A DNA stretch of 49,468 bases from Selenomonadaceae bacterium. GTDB taxonomy: Bacteria > Bacillota > Negativicutes > Selenomonadales > Selenomonadaceae. Below the pieces are notes generated by a model. It was not told the DNA's origin. It ran no database searches and saw only the letters and a program-made list of their open reading frames with translations. Shown here piece by piece: positions 8,441-16,341 of this stretch. The first letter of the stretch is position 1. The number at the start of each line of letters is the position of its first letter. Position numbers and translations under genes: made by a program. The stretch is taken from positions 1-49,468 of the forward strand of contig JAILRS010000027.1 of the NCBI GenBank assembly GCA_024698045.1, written 5' to 3'.

Positions 8441-8601
8441 ATAAACCATATTTATCCAAACAGGCGATTTTGAGTCGAAAACATCCATAAACCAAATTTA
8501 TCGATTTTGACAATTTCCCGAGCGTTACCCTGGGAGTTTAATGAATCAGATTTATGGATGACCTCAAAAATCGCTCGAAATTCTCCATAAACAAAACTTA
8601 T
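8441..8601 (+). repeat. Four spaced ATAAA-N5-TTTAT-like sites / two degenerate ~70-bp direct repeats
   Basis: Interrupted palindromes occur at 8441-8455 (ATAAA CCATA TTTAT), 8487-8501 (ATAAA CCAAA TTTAT), 8541-8555 (ATGAA TCAGA TTTAT) and 8587-8601 (ATAAA CAAAA CTTAT). The start-to-start distances are 46, 54 and 46. The flanks also match: TCGAAA followed by CCATAAAC appears before sites 2 and 4. The region looks like two copies of a ~70-bp unit 100 bp apart. It fills the 231-bp spacer ahead of cobA-hemD and may hold operators; no known regulator consensus was recognised. Confidence 0.6.
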
Positions 8602-8664
8602 TATAAACGCCGATTTGCAGAATTTTTTACGCGCGGCGATTTATATTTTTTGGGAGGTAATACA

Positions 8665-10131
8665 ATGGTCTATCTTGTAGGAGCCGGAGCAGGCGACGTA
8701 GGTCTTTTGACGCTCAAAGCTTGCGAAATTTTACGCGCGGCTGACGTAGTCATTTACGATCGTTTGGCTGACGATACCATTTTGAATTTCTGCGCAGATG
8801 CCAAAAAAATTTACGTAGGCAAAGAGGCAGGACATCACACATTAAAGCAATCGGAAATAAATCAATTACTGGTCGACGAAGGCAAACAAAATAAAATTGT
8901 CGTGCGGCTCAAGGGCGGCGATCCGTTCGTATTCGGGCGCGGCGGCGAAGAGGCTCTTTATCTGCACGAAAACGGTTTGCCCTTTGAAATAATTCCGGGC
9001 GTATCAAGTGCCATCGCCGTTCCCGAGTATGCAGGTATTCCCGTTACTCATCGCGGTATCGCCACAAGTTTTGCCGTCATCACAGGGCACGAAGACCCGA
9101 CAAAATCCGAATCGACTGTTCGCTTTGACAAATTGGCTACCGCTGTCGATACGCTGATATTTTTAATGGGCGTGGCTAATCTGCCGCAAATAGTTTCCGA
9201 ATTAATCAAGTACGGACGAAAACCCGATACATCTGCCGCGTTGATTCGTTGGGGTACGAAACCCGAACAAGAAATAATTGTTACGACATTAGCCGAGGCA
9301 CCCAATGTAAAGATTTTGCCGCCCGCGATTTTCGTCGTCGGTGATGTCGTCAATCTGCGCGAAAAACTCAAGTGGTTTGATAATCGTCCGCTCTTCGGGA
9401 AAAAATTTGTAGTCACTCGTGCACGCGCTCAAGCCTCCACGCTTTCAAACGCATTGAAAAATTTGGGTGCCGCCGTCGTCGAATGCCCGACAATTAAAAT
9501 CGTCGACCCAACAGATAATTTCAAGATGATTGATTCCGCTATCGATTCGCTCAACGATTTTGATTGGATAATCTTCACCAGTGCCAACGGTGTTGAAAAA
9601 TTTTTCGACCGTCTGCATTTCCATAAACGCGATGCCCGTGCGATTGCCACTGCCAAAGTCGCCGCTATCGGCTCCGCTACCGCCAAAATTCTCAATTCAT
9701 ACGGCATTGTCCCCGATTTAATTCCCAAAGATTATATTGCGGAAAGTTTGGGCGAAGAGTTAAGCAGTCGCGTTAACGGTAAGAAAGTTTTGTTGGCTCG
9801 TGCGGAAATTGCGCGGAAAGTATTGCCCGAAATGTTGAGCGAAGCAGGCGCAGATGTTACCGTCGCACCCGTCTATAATACGATAGCCGCACCGCCCAAA
9901 GATATTGATTTCGATTCCGTCGATATGATTACGTTTACAAGTTCGTCTACGGTTAAAAATTTCGTCGACAATTACGGCGGCGATACCCTAAAGAAAATTC
10001 CTACCGCCGCTATCGGTTCCGTCACTGCCGATACCCTTAAATCCTTCGGTGCCGTACCTGCCGTCATCGCTAAATCTTTTACCATTGCAGGACTTGTAGA
10101 GGCTATTGAAAATTTCTATGGACAAAAATAA
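8665..10131 (+). CDS. cobA-hemD: Fused uroporphyrinogen-III C-methyltransferase / uroporphyrinogen-III synthase
   Basis: A bifunctional tetrapyrrole enzyme. Residues 1-~245 are SUMT: VYLVGAGAGDVGLLTLKA, VRLKGGDPFVFGRGGEE and PGVSSAIAVPEYAGIPVTHR bind SAM and add methyls at C2 and C7 on the way to sirohaem and cobalamin. Residues ~250-488 are HemD, which closes hydroxymethylbilane to uroporphyrinogen III (FTSANGVEKFFD, then FTSSSTVKNFV). The start at 8665 is set by TGGGAGG eight bases upstream; an upstream in-frame ATG at 8554 would run through that site and the repeats. The fusion is common in Firmicutes. The gene heads the operon with hemL. Confidence 0.95.
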   Translation: MVYLVGAGAGDVGLLTLKACEILRAADVVIYDRLADDTILNFCADAKKIYVGKEAGHHTLKQSEINQLLVDEGKQNKIVVRLKGGDPFVFGRGGEEALYLHENGLPFEIIPGVSSAIAVPEYAGIPVTHRGIATSFAVITGHEDPTKSESTVRFDKLATAVDTLIFLMGVANLPQIVSELIKYGRKPDTSAALIRWGTKPEQEIIVTTLAEAPNVKILPPAIFVVGDVVNLREKLKWFDNRPLFGKKFVVTRARAQASTLSNALKNLGAAVVECPTIKIVDPTDNFKMIDSAIDSLNDFDWIIFTSANGVEKFFDRLHFHKRDARAIATAKVAAIGSATAKILNSYGIVPDLIPKDYIAESLGEELSSRVNGKKVLLARAEIARKVLPEMLSEAGADVTVAPVYNTIAAPPKDIDFDSVDMITFTSSSTVKNFVDNYGGDTLKKIPTAAIGSVTADTLKSFGAVPAVIAKSFTIAGLVEAIENFYGQK

Positions 10132-10609
10132 TTCAATCAACACAAACGATAAACCGGTAGATGAAAACAAAACAGTAGACACCGATAAAAATGTTGACAT
10201 CGATAAAAAAATTGACGCGGCGGATGATTATGCAAAGGGTATGACGCTCAAGCCCTCTGTTGCGGATATCGCCGAACCCGTCAAGAAAGATACGCCCCAA
10301 CCGAAAACTTTCCGCAGCAAAAGAAATGTTGACGAAGACAATGACGAACAGCCGATAATCGAAAATAAACCTAAGCGAAGATTTTCATATGCGGAATCGA
10401 GCGGCATTGTGATATCCGCCGTTATGTTTGTCTACAGTGCCGTAAAATTCGACAAGCCTCTATTTTTCGTATCGGTCGCACTATTGATTTCTCTGCTCAA
10501 GCCGATTATCGGCAATCTCTTCGGCAAATATAATCAATCCGTTCAAAATGCATTGCACGCCTTCAGCATCGTCATGTTTATCGGCGCATTGCTTATGCTG
10601 TTTATGTAG
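10118..10609 (+). CDS. Small membrane protein of unknown function
   Basis: About 163 residues. The first ~90 are charged and low complexity (many Asp, Lys, Asn), with no signal peptide. The C-terminal ~70 residues hold two to three membrane segments ([40 protein letters not shown]). The gene overlaps the end of cobA-hemD by 14 bases. The start is uncertain: TTG at 10106 has AGAGG only three bases upstream, while ATG at 10118 is more usual but further away. No family was recognised. Its position between two haem genes suggests co-transcription only. Confidence 0.65.
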   Translation: MDKNNSINTNDKPVDENKTVDTDKNVDIDKKIDAADDYAKGMTLKPSVADIAEPVKKDTPQPKTFRSKRNVDEDNDEQPIIENKPKRRFSYAESSGIVISAVMFVYSAVKFDKPLFFVSVALLISLLKPIIGNLFGKYNQSVQNALHAFSIVMFIGALLMLFM

Positions 10610-10623
10610 AAAGGAATATTAAC

Positions 10624-11913
10624 GTGAATTTGCAGAAATCTTTAGCCGCCTTCAACGAGGCAAAACAATTCATGCCGGGCGGCGTTAACAGTCCCGTTCG
10701 TTCATTCGGTAGTGTCGACAGCAATCCGCCGTTTATTTCGCACGGCTTAGGCAGTCACATTTTCGATATCGACGGTAACGAATACATTGACTATATCGGC
10801 TCATGGGGGCCTCTGATTTTAGGTCATGCCAATCCGAAAGTAGTCAGCGCGCTGAAAAATGCCGTGGAACGCGGCACAAGCTACGGCGCACCAACCGAAC
10901 TTGAAACTACATTGGCGAAACTCGTCAGAAAAATTTTCCCGTCCATGCAAGTCATGCGTATGGTTAATTCGGGTACTGAAGCCACAATGAGTGCGTTACG
11001 TGTCGCAAGGGGATTCACGGGGCGCGATAAGATTGTTAAATTTATCGGCTGCTATCACGGACACAGTGACAGTCTTTTAGTCAAAGCAGGTTCGGGCGCG
11101 GCGACCTTCGGCGAACCGTCAAGCCCGGGTGTAACGAAAGGAACTGCGCAAGATACAATCACTCTGCCCTATAACGATATTACTGCCGTCGAAAATATTT
11201 TCGCTCAATGCGGCGAGGAGATTGCCGCGATTATCGTGGAGCCCGTCGCCGGAAATATGGGACTCGTTCCGCCCAAAAATAATTTCCTGCAGACTCTTCG
11301 CACTGTCACCGAAAAATACGGCGCACTTCTGATTTTCGATGAAGTCATGTGCGGATTCAGAGTATCGCTCGGCGGTGCGCAGGAACTTTATCACATTACG
11401 CCCGATTTAACTTGTCTGGGTAAAATTATCGGCGGTGGTCTACCCTGCGCAGCTTACGGCGGTCGCGAAAATATCATGCGCAATGTTTCGCCCGACGGTA
11501 GGATTTATCAAGCAGGTACGTTGAGCGGCAACCCTCTTGCCATGACCGCAGGTATCGAAACTTTATCCGCTATGCTTGACGACAAAAATTTCACGGCAAA
11601 AGTTTCAGCCAAAACAACTGCACTTGTCGACGGTATCAAAGCCGCCGCGGTTAAAGCCGATATCAAAATCCAAACTCCTCATGTCGGATCTATGTTCGGT
11701 ATTTTCTTCAGCGATATACCCGTTACCAATTACGACGAATCAGCCGCCGCCAATCAAATTCGATTTAAGAAATTTTTCGCGGCTATGTTGAATCAAGGTA
11801 TTTATCTTGCTCCGTCGCAATTTGAAACACTGTTTATGTCCGCCGTTCATTCCGACGAGGATATTGCCAAGACAATTGCCGCCGCCGAATTGGCTTTGGG
11901 TGAACTGTCATGA
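10624..11913 (+). CDS. hemL: Glutamate-1-semialdehyde 2,1-aminomutase
   Basis: PLP enzyme converting glutamate-1-semialdehyde to 5-aminolevulinate in the C5 haem pathway. Signatures include [21 protein letters not shown], the YHGHSDSLL segment, FDEVMCGFR and the PLP lysine in [10 protein letters not shown]. 429 residues is standard. The start is GTG at 10624 behind AAAGGA. The last four bases overlap the hldA start (ATGA). hemA, hemB and hemC are not in the window. Confidence 0.96.
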   Translation: MNLQKSLAAFNEAKQFMPGGVNSPVRSFGSVDSNPPFISHGLGSHIFDIDGNEYIDYIGSWGPLILGHANPKVVSALKNAVERGTSYGAPTELETTLAKLVRKIFPSMQVMRMVNSGTEATMSALRVARGFTGRDKIVKFIGCYHGHSDSLLVKAGSGAATFGEPSSPGVTKGTAQDTITLPYNDITAVENIFAQCGEEIAAIIVEPVAGNMGLVPPKNNFLQTLRTVTEKYGALLIFDEVMCGFRVSLGGAQELYHITPDLTCLGKIIGGGLPCAAYGGRENIMRNVSPDGRIYQAGTLSGNPLAMTAGIETLSAMLDDKNFTAKVSAKTTALVDGIKAAAVKADIKIQTPHVGSMFGIFFSDIPVTNYDESAAANQIRFKKFFAAMLNQGIYLAPSQFETLFMSAVHSDEDIAKTIAAAELALGELS

Positions 11914-12878
11914 TTGATATGCTTAAAAATTTTGTCGCCGAAAAAATAAACAACTGCCGCGTCATGGTTATCGGCGATGTCATGCTTGACAAATATTATT
12001 TCGGTGACGTGGAAAGAATTTCGCCCGAAGCTCCCGTACCTATTGCCCATGTCATGCAGATTAAAGAAACTTTGGGCGGCGGTGCCAATGTCGTCCATAA
12101 TCTTGCGTTGCTCGGCTGTCAAACTTCGCTTGTCACTCAAATAGGTAACGACATTCACGGCGATAAACTCCTGCAGAAATTCCAAAGCCGCGGCGTTGAT
12201 TATTCGGGCGTCGTAAGAATCGATAAACCTACCACAACTAAAATTCGCGTCATCAGCGGTCATCAACAGATGATTCGCCTTGACTTTGAGGACGCAGAAG
12301 AATTGAATGACGTACAGACTTCCGAAGTGTTAAATAAATTTTACAATCAACTTCCCAACGTCGACGCCGTCATTATTTCCGATTACGGTAAAGGTGTTTG
12401 TACTGAAAAAATTTGCCGTGCGGTTATCGATGCCTGTCGTCAAAGCGATAAATTTGTTGTCGTCGACCCGAAAGGCGATGATTGGCTGAAATATTCCCGT
12501 GCAAGTTTTATCACGCCCAATCTTAAGGAGCTTAACGAAGTACTGCCGCGCAAAATAAAAAACGTCGACACTTCCGTAGAAACATCGGCGCGTTATGTCA
12601 TTGATAAATTTAATCTTGACGGGCTTATCGTTACTCGTTCGTCGAAAGGTTTGACACTCGTTGACGGAAAAAATATCGCTCATATCAAGGCACGTGCTCA
12701 AGATGTTTTCGACGTATCGGGCGCAGGTGATACTGTTATCGCGGTCTTTACTCTTGCTCTTGCCGGTGGGCTGGATACTCCTTCCGCCGCCTTCCTTGCC
12801 AATACCGCCGCAGGAGTTGTAGTCGCTAAGGTCGGCACATACGCCGTCAGCAAAGATGAATTGTTATCAGCTATCTAA
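11910..12878 (+). CDS. hldA: D-glycero-beta-D-manno-heptose-7-phosphate kinase (RfaE1/HldA type)
   Basis: PfkB/ribokinase-fold sugar kinase making heptose-1,7-bisphosphate for the LPS inner core. Visible motifs are [38 protein letters not shown], and the catalytic/ATP loop [20 protein letters not shown] near the C-terminus. Length 322 fits the stand-alone kinase domain, without the RfaE2 nucleotidyltransferase domain. Its presence implies an LPS-bearing outer membrane, which among Clostridia-like bacteria points to Negativicutes. An ATG at 11919 is a possible alternative start. Confidence 0.93.
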   Translation: MIDMLKNFVAEKINNCRVMVIGDVMLDKYYFGDVERISPEAPVPIAHVMQIKETLGGGANVVHNLALLGCQTSLVTQIGNDIHGDKLLQKFQSRGVDYSGVVRIDKPTTTKIRVISGHQQMIRLDFEDAEELNDVQTSEVLNKFYNQLPNVDAVIISDYGKGVCTEKICRAVIDACRQSDKFVVVDPKGDDWLKYSRASFITPNLKELNEVLPRKIKNVDTSVETSARYVIDKFNLDGLIVTRSSKGLTLVDGKNIAHIKARAQDVFDVSGAGDTVIAVFTLALAGGLDTPSAAFLANTAAGVVVAKVGTYAVSKDELLSAI

Positions 12879-12890
12879 GGAGGAATTATA

Positions 12891-13634
12891 ATGGCAAGTA
12901 TTCATATCGCCGCAGAGGTCGGGCAAATTGCCGAACGTGTTTTATTACCGGGGGATCCCGTTCGCGCAAAGATTATCGCCGAAAATTTTTTAGATGATGT
13001 CTTTCAGTACACCGCTATCAGAAATATTTTCGGTTTCACGGGCAAATACAAGGGCGTTCCCGTTTCGATTCAGGCAACCGGTATGGGTATCCCCTCAATT
13101 TCCATTTACCTGCATGAATTGATTGACGTATTCGGCGCAAAGAAATTGATTCGCGTAGGAACTTGCGGCGGTATGAATGAAGATATACATTTGCGCGATG
13201 TCCTTATCGCTCAGGGTTCCTCTACAGATTCTTCTATAGTTAATCAAGTTTTCGGCGGTGCCGTTAATTTTTCTCTGCTCGCCGATTTTGATTTACTGTC
13301 CAAAGCCGTAACCGTTGCCAAAAATTTTAATCTGCCCGTTAAGGTCGGCAATGTTATCTGTACCGATTTATTTTACAATGACTACGATGATGTCAACGGG
13401 ACTTTTGGCGACGGGCTCCATACCTTTAACGATAAACTGCGCAGATACGGAATTTTGGCGGTGGAGATGGAAAGCGCGGCACTTTACTTACACGCCGCCG
13501 CCGCTCATGTTCAAGCATTGGCGATTTTCACCGTCAGCGATGATTTACTGCGCGGCGAACGTTGTACGCCCGAAGAACGTCAAGCAACCTTTAACGACAT
13601 GATTACCATTGCGCTCGAAACGGCTATCCAATGA
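12891..13634 (+). CDS. deoD: Purine-nucleoside phosphorylase, DeoD type
   Basis: Phosphorolysis of purine (deoxy)nucleosides for salvage. 247 residues; AEVGQIAERVLLPGDPVRAKIIAE at the N-terminus, RVGTCGGMNEDI, VEMESAALYLHA (nucleoside binding) and TVSDDLLRGE are hallmarks of the hexameric DeoD family. An AAGGAGG site lies eight bases upstream. It follows hldA by 12 bases and continues the operon. Confidence 0.95.
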   Translation: MASIHIAAEVGQIAERVLLPGDPVRAKIIAENFLDDVFQYTAIRNIFGFTGKYKGVPVSIQATGMGIPSISIYLHELIDVFGAKKLIRVGTCGGMNEDIHLRDVLIAQGSSTDSSIVNQVFGGAVNFSLLADFDLLSKAVTVAKNFNLPVKVGNVICTDLFYNDYDDVNGTFGDGLHTFNDKLRRYGILAVEMESAALYLHAAAAHVQALAIFTVSDDLLRGERCTPEERQATFNDMITIALETAIQ

Positions 13635-13646
13635 CGGGAGATTATC

Positions 13647-14123
13647 ATGAAGATTAAAAAGACCAATGCCGCCCGAATACTCGACGGGCTCGGAATCAAT
13701 TACGAGATTAAAACTTACGAAGTAGACGAAGAAGATTTATCGGCGGTACATGTCGCCGAAACCGCAGGCATCGATATTGATAGTGTCTTCAAAACTTTGG
13801 TCGCGCGCGGCGATAAAACCGGTGTCATCATGGCAGTTATCGGCGGCGCGGAAGAATTGGATTTGAAGGCATTAGCCAAGGCAAGCGGTAATAAATCAGT
13901 CAACATGATTGCTTTAAAGGAGCTTTTGCCGTTGACTGGATATATCCGCGGCGGTTGTTCGCCATTGGGTGCGAAGAAAAATTATCCTGTGTACATTGAC
14001 AGTCGCGCCTTGACTCTGCCGCAAATTTCAATCAGCGCAGGTCTTCGCGGCATGCAGATTATTATCGCGCCAAATGATTTAGTCAAAGCCGTCAATGCCA
14101 CCGTCGCCAATCTTACTTTGTGA
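13647..14123 (+). CDS. ybaK: Cys-tRNA(Pro)/Cys-tRNA(Cys) deacylase, YbaK/EbsC type
   Basis: Trans-editing enzyme that removes mischarged Cys from tRNA-Pro. 158 residues with the conserved core VFKTLVARGDKTG, the AKASGNKSV segment and LTGYIRGGCSPLGAKK. GGGAGAT precedes the ATG. The 3' end overlaps the 3' end of the convergent tadA by 45 bases, so the two stop codons lie inside each other's gene. Confidence 0.92.
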   Translation: MKIKKTNAARILDGLGINYEIKTYEVDEEDLSAVHVAETAGIDIDSVFKTLVARGDKTGVIMAVIGGAEELDLKALAKASGNKSVNMIALKELLPLTGYIRGGCSPLGAKKNYPVYIDSRALTLPQISISAGLRGMQIIIAPNDLVKAVNATVANLTL

Positions 14124-14570
14124 ACGACGTTTGTTAAAAAATTTTTTCATCAGCGCACGACATTCATCCTCTAAAACTCCTGCCGTCACTTCCGCTTGAT
14201 GATTCAACGCAGGATTATTTACCACATTGAAAAGAGATTCCGCCGCGCCGAATTTACTGTCGGGGATTCCGTACACGATTCTTTTCACGCGGCATAACAT
14301 CAAGGCTCCTGCGCACATTGCGCACGGTTCAACCGTACTGTATAAAGTACAATCGGACAGCCGCCGACGTTTTAATTTTTCGCTACCTTTTCGCAGTGCC
14401 AATATTTCGGCATGTGCGGTTGCGTCGGTCAGCTGTTCGATTTTATTATGTGCCGCAGAAATTAAAGTACCGTCCTCACTTACGAGAACGGCACCAATCG
14501 GAATTTCATCTTCTCTATATGCACGCCGCGCCTCTTCCAACGCCAGCCGCATACATTCCTTATCATTCAT
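14079..14570 (-). CDS. tadA: tRNA-specific adenosine-34 deaminase
   Basis: Converts A34 of tRNA-Arg(ACG) to inosine. The zinc and catalytic motifs are intact: ATAHAEILALRKG (HAE) and STVEPCAMCAGALMLCRV (PCxxC). 163 residues from the ATG at 14570, normal for TadA. The start overlaps the stop of the small upstream gene (ATGA), which marks it as the native start over a longer frame opening at 14627. The C-terminal ~20 residues lie in the overlap with ybaK. Confidence 0.94.
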   Translation of the reverse strand: MNDKECMRLALEEARRAYREDEIPIGAVLVSEDGTLISAAHNKIEQLTDATAHAEILALRKGSEKLKRRRLSDCTLYSTVEPCAMCAGALMLCRVKRIVYGIPDSKFGAAESLFNVVNNPALNHQAEVTAGVLEDECRALMKKFFNKRRSQSKIGDGGIDGFD

Positions 14571-14830
14571 GCCAATAACACATCCAAACTCAAACCGCTG
14601 TTGTAAAATAATGAGTGCGTGCCGCAACTGTTCAGCTCCAGAGCATACGCCTCGGGCAATTCCGTTTTCTTTATTGCGGGGGCTTCTTGCTTCTTATTCA
14701 GGGCGCGTGCCAATTCGGCGGCGAATGTGCCGGTTTCATCTTGACGCCGTCTACCACTGTCGAAGCGATGTTCATTTGTAATTCTGCTGATTCGTGCCAC
14801 CCGTTCAATTCTATCAACTCGCTCCAACAT
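14567..14830 (-). CDS. Small unknown protein coupled to tadA, probably 5'-frameshifted
   Basis: 87 residues from ATG 14830, behind GAGGAG nine bases upstream. The sequence is charged at the N-terminus (LERVDRIERVARISRI), then FAAELARALNKKQEAP, and ends near GTHSLFYNSGLSLDVLL. It ends in an ATGA overlap with tadA, which argues for a real gene. The frame stays open upstream of the ATG for nine codons (SSFIEEWIK). A much stronger ribosome site (AAAGGAGGTGA) sits ahead of TTG 14886 in another frame that reads TIISVKDANRV. One extra T in the TTTT run at 14849-14852 would join both parts into a ~106-residue protein. No family was recognised. Confidence 0.6.
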   Translation of the reverse strand: MLERVDRIERVARISRITNEHRFDSGRRRQDETGTFAAELARALNKKQEAPAIKKTELPEAYALELNSCGTHSLFYNSGLSLDVLLA

Positions 14831-14920
14831 TTTAATCCACTCCTCGATAAAACTCGATTAGCGTCCTTCACTGATATTATCGTCAATTTACTTCACCTCC
14901 TTTAATATTTTGGTTCATTT

Positions 14921-14959
14921 AAGAAAAAAGGAACCCCACCGATTATCGGCAGGAGTTCC
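14921..14959 (-). terminator. Terminator of mdh
   Basis: On the minus strand GGAACTCC (14959-14952) pairs with GGGGTTCC (14937-14930), and CCGAT/ATCGG extends the stem inside. A T run (14929-14921) follows directly. It lies 34 nt after the mdh stop. Confidence 0.8.
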
Positions 14960-14992
14960 CATATATTTTGTGTCAGAGGTTGACTGATTTAA

Positions 14993-15943
14993 TCAGGCAA
15001 GTGCCTCGCCAAGTTTGCTGTTGACTTCACGGGCAGCCGCTACGCTTTCGGCAAACTTTGCTTTTTCTGCGGCGGAGAATTCGACTTCGACAATTTTTTC
15101 TACGCCGTTTTTGCCGAGGACGACGGGGACGCCGATGCACAAATCTTTTTCGCCGTATTCGCCATCAAGATATACGCAGCAAGGAATCAACTTCTTAGCG
15201 TCAAGTGCAATAGCTTCGACGAGAGCCGCAGCAGCCGCGCCGGGTGCGTACCATGCGGAAGTGCCGAGGAGTTTTGTGCAAGTTGCGCCGCCGACTTTGG
15301 TAGCCTCGACTGCTTTCGTGATTGCCTCTTCGCTGAGCAATTGAGTTACGGGGATGCCTTTGTAGGTTGCGATGCTTACCAACGGCACCATTGTTTTATC
15401 TGCGTGTCCGCCGACTACCATGCCGTCAATATCGGTAGGCGTTGCGGGATATCCTGCCTCTTGCAATGCCAACGACAAATAGTAACGGAAACGGCTGCTA
15501 TCCAACATACCGCCCTGACCGATTATGCGATTGCGCGGAAGTTTTGTATCTTTCAGCGTTAAGTAAGTCATCGCGTCCATAGGATTGGATACGATAATCA
15601 AAATTGCCTCGGGCGAATGTTCGAGAATCTGGTCTACAACACTCTTGACGATTTTCGCGTTGGTGCCGATTAACTGTTCGCGAGTCATGCCGGGTTTGCG
15701 CGGTATTCCGCTCGTTACTACTACGACTTGCGATCCTGCCGTTGCCGCATAATCATTCGTAACGCCTTTAACCGTCGTGTCGAAATTCAACATGTGTGCC
15801 GTCTGCATGATATCCATCGCTTTGCCTTCGGAAAGACCTTCTTTGATATCGATTAAAACGACTTCGCTTGCGAAACCTTTTGTTGCCAAGACATTTGCCA
15901 CTGTTGCTCCGACGTTACCCGCACCGACTACTGTTACCTTCAT
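14993..15943 (-). CDS. mdh: NAD-dependent malate dehydrogenase
   Basis: Oxidises malate to oxaloacetate, or the reverse in the reductive branch used by fermenters. VVGAGNVGATVANVL is the Rossmann NAD loop; GIPRKPGMTREQL carries the substrate arginines in MDH form rather than lactate dehydrogenase form; SNPMDAMTYL and MVVGGHADKTMVPL (catalytic His) follow. The start is ATG 15943, seven bases after GGAGGA; the ATG at 15946 is closer than usual to it. Monocistronic, with a terminator behind it. Confidence 0.96.
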   Translation of the reverse strand: MKVTVVGAGNVGATVANVLATKGFASEVVLIDIKEGLSEGKAMDIMQTAHMLNFDTTVKGVTNDYAATAGSQVVVVTSGIPRKPGMTREQLIGTNAKIVKSVVDQILEHSPEAILIIVSNPMDAMTYLTLKDTKLPRNRIIGQGGMLDSSRFRYYLSLALQEAGYPATPTDIDGMVVGGHADKTMVPLVSIATYKGIPVTQLLSEEAITKAVEATKVGGATCTKLLGTSAWYAPGAAAAALVEAIALDAKKLIPCCVYLDGEYGEKDLCIGVPVVLGKNGVEKIVEVEFSAAEKAKFAESVAAAREVNSKLGEALA

Positions 15944-16019
15944 CATTCATTCCTCCATAATTTTCATTTATTTTATTCTATCACGGTGTTAACCGTTTGA
16001 CCAGTTGTCAAAAAAATTT

Positions 16020-16178
16020 TTATTCGACGGGTTTGAAATCCTCTTTACCGACTCCGCACAACGGGCAGACGTAATCATCTGGCAAATCTTCAAACTTCGT
16101 GCCGGGCGCAATTCCGTTTTCGGGGTCGCCCTTTTCCTCGTCGTAAATGTAACCGCAAACTTCGCATTCCCACTTCAT
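16020..16178 (-). CDS. Rubredoxin
   Basis: 52-residue electron carrier with one iron held by four cysteines: [18 protein letters not shown] and [11 protein letters not shown]. The start is ATG 16178, eight bases after GGGAGCG; the longer frame to 16274 is not needed. Rubredoxins in anaerobes feed electrons to oxygen- and peroxide-reducing proteins; none is adjacent here. Confidence 0.95.
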   Translation of the reverse strand: MKWECEVCGYIYDEEKGDPENGIAPGTKFEDLPDDYVCPLCGVGKEDFKPVE

Positions 16179-16341
16179 AACACACACGCTCCCTTTTTTG
16201 TTAATTATATCACGAAGGAAAATTTTTGCAATAATCACAACCGTCGTTTGAGTTATCCTCGACAGCCCAATCATATATTACTTGCCGCGAAAATCTACAC
16301 ATGATAGACTTGCGGCAAAAATTTTTTGGAGGAATAGAACT

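Noticed and set aside
8554..8664. Longer N-terminus for CobA-HemD from ATG 8554
   Set aside because: It would translate the repeat sites and the strong ribosome site before ATG 8665, and the SUMT domain starts right at 8665.
14698..14886. 62-residue minus-strand frame starting at TTG 14886 as a gene by itself
   Set aside because: Only its first ~12 codons look native; afterwards it is a shadow of the tadA-coupled small gene in another frame. Treated as a frameshifted start instead.
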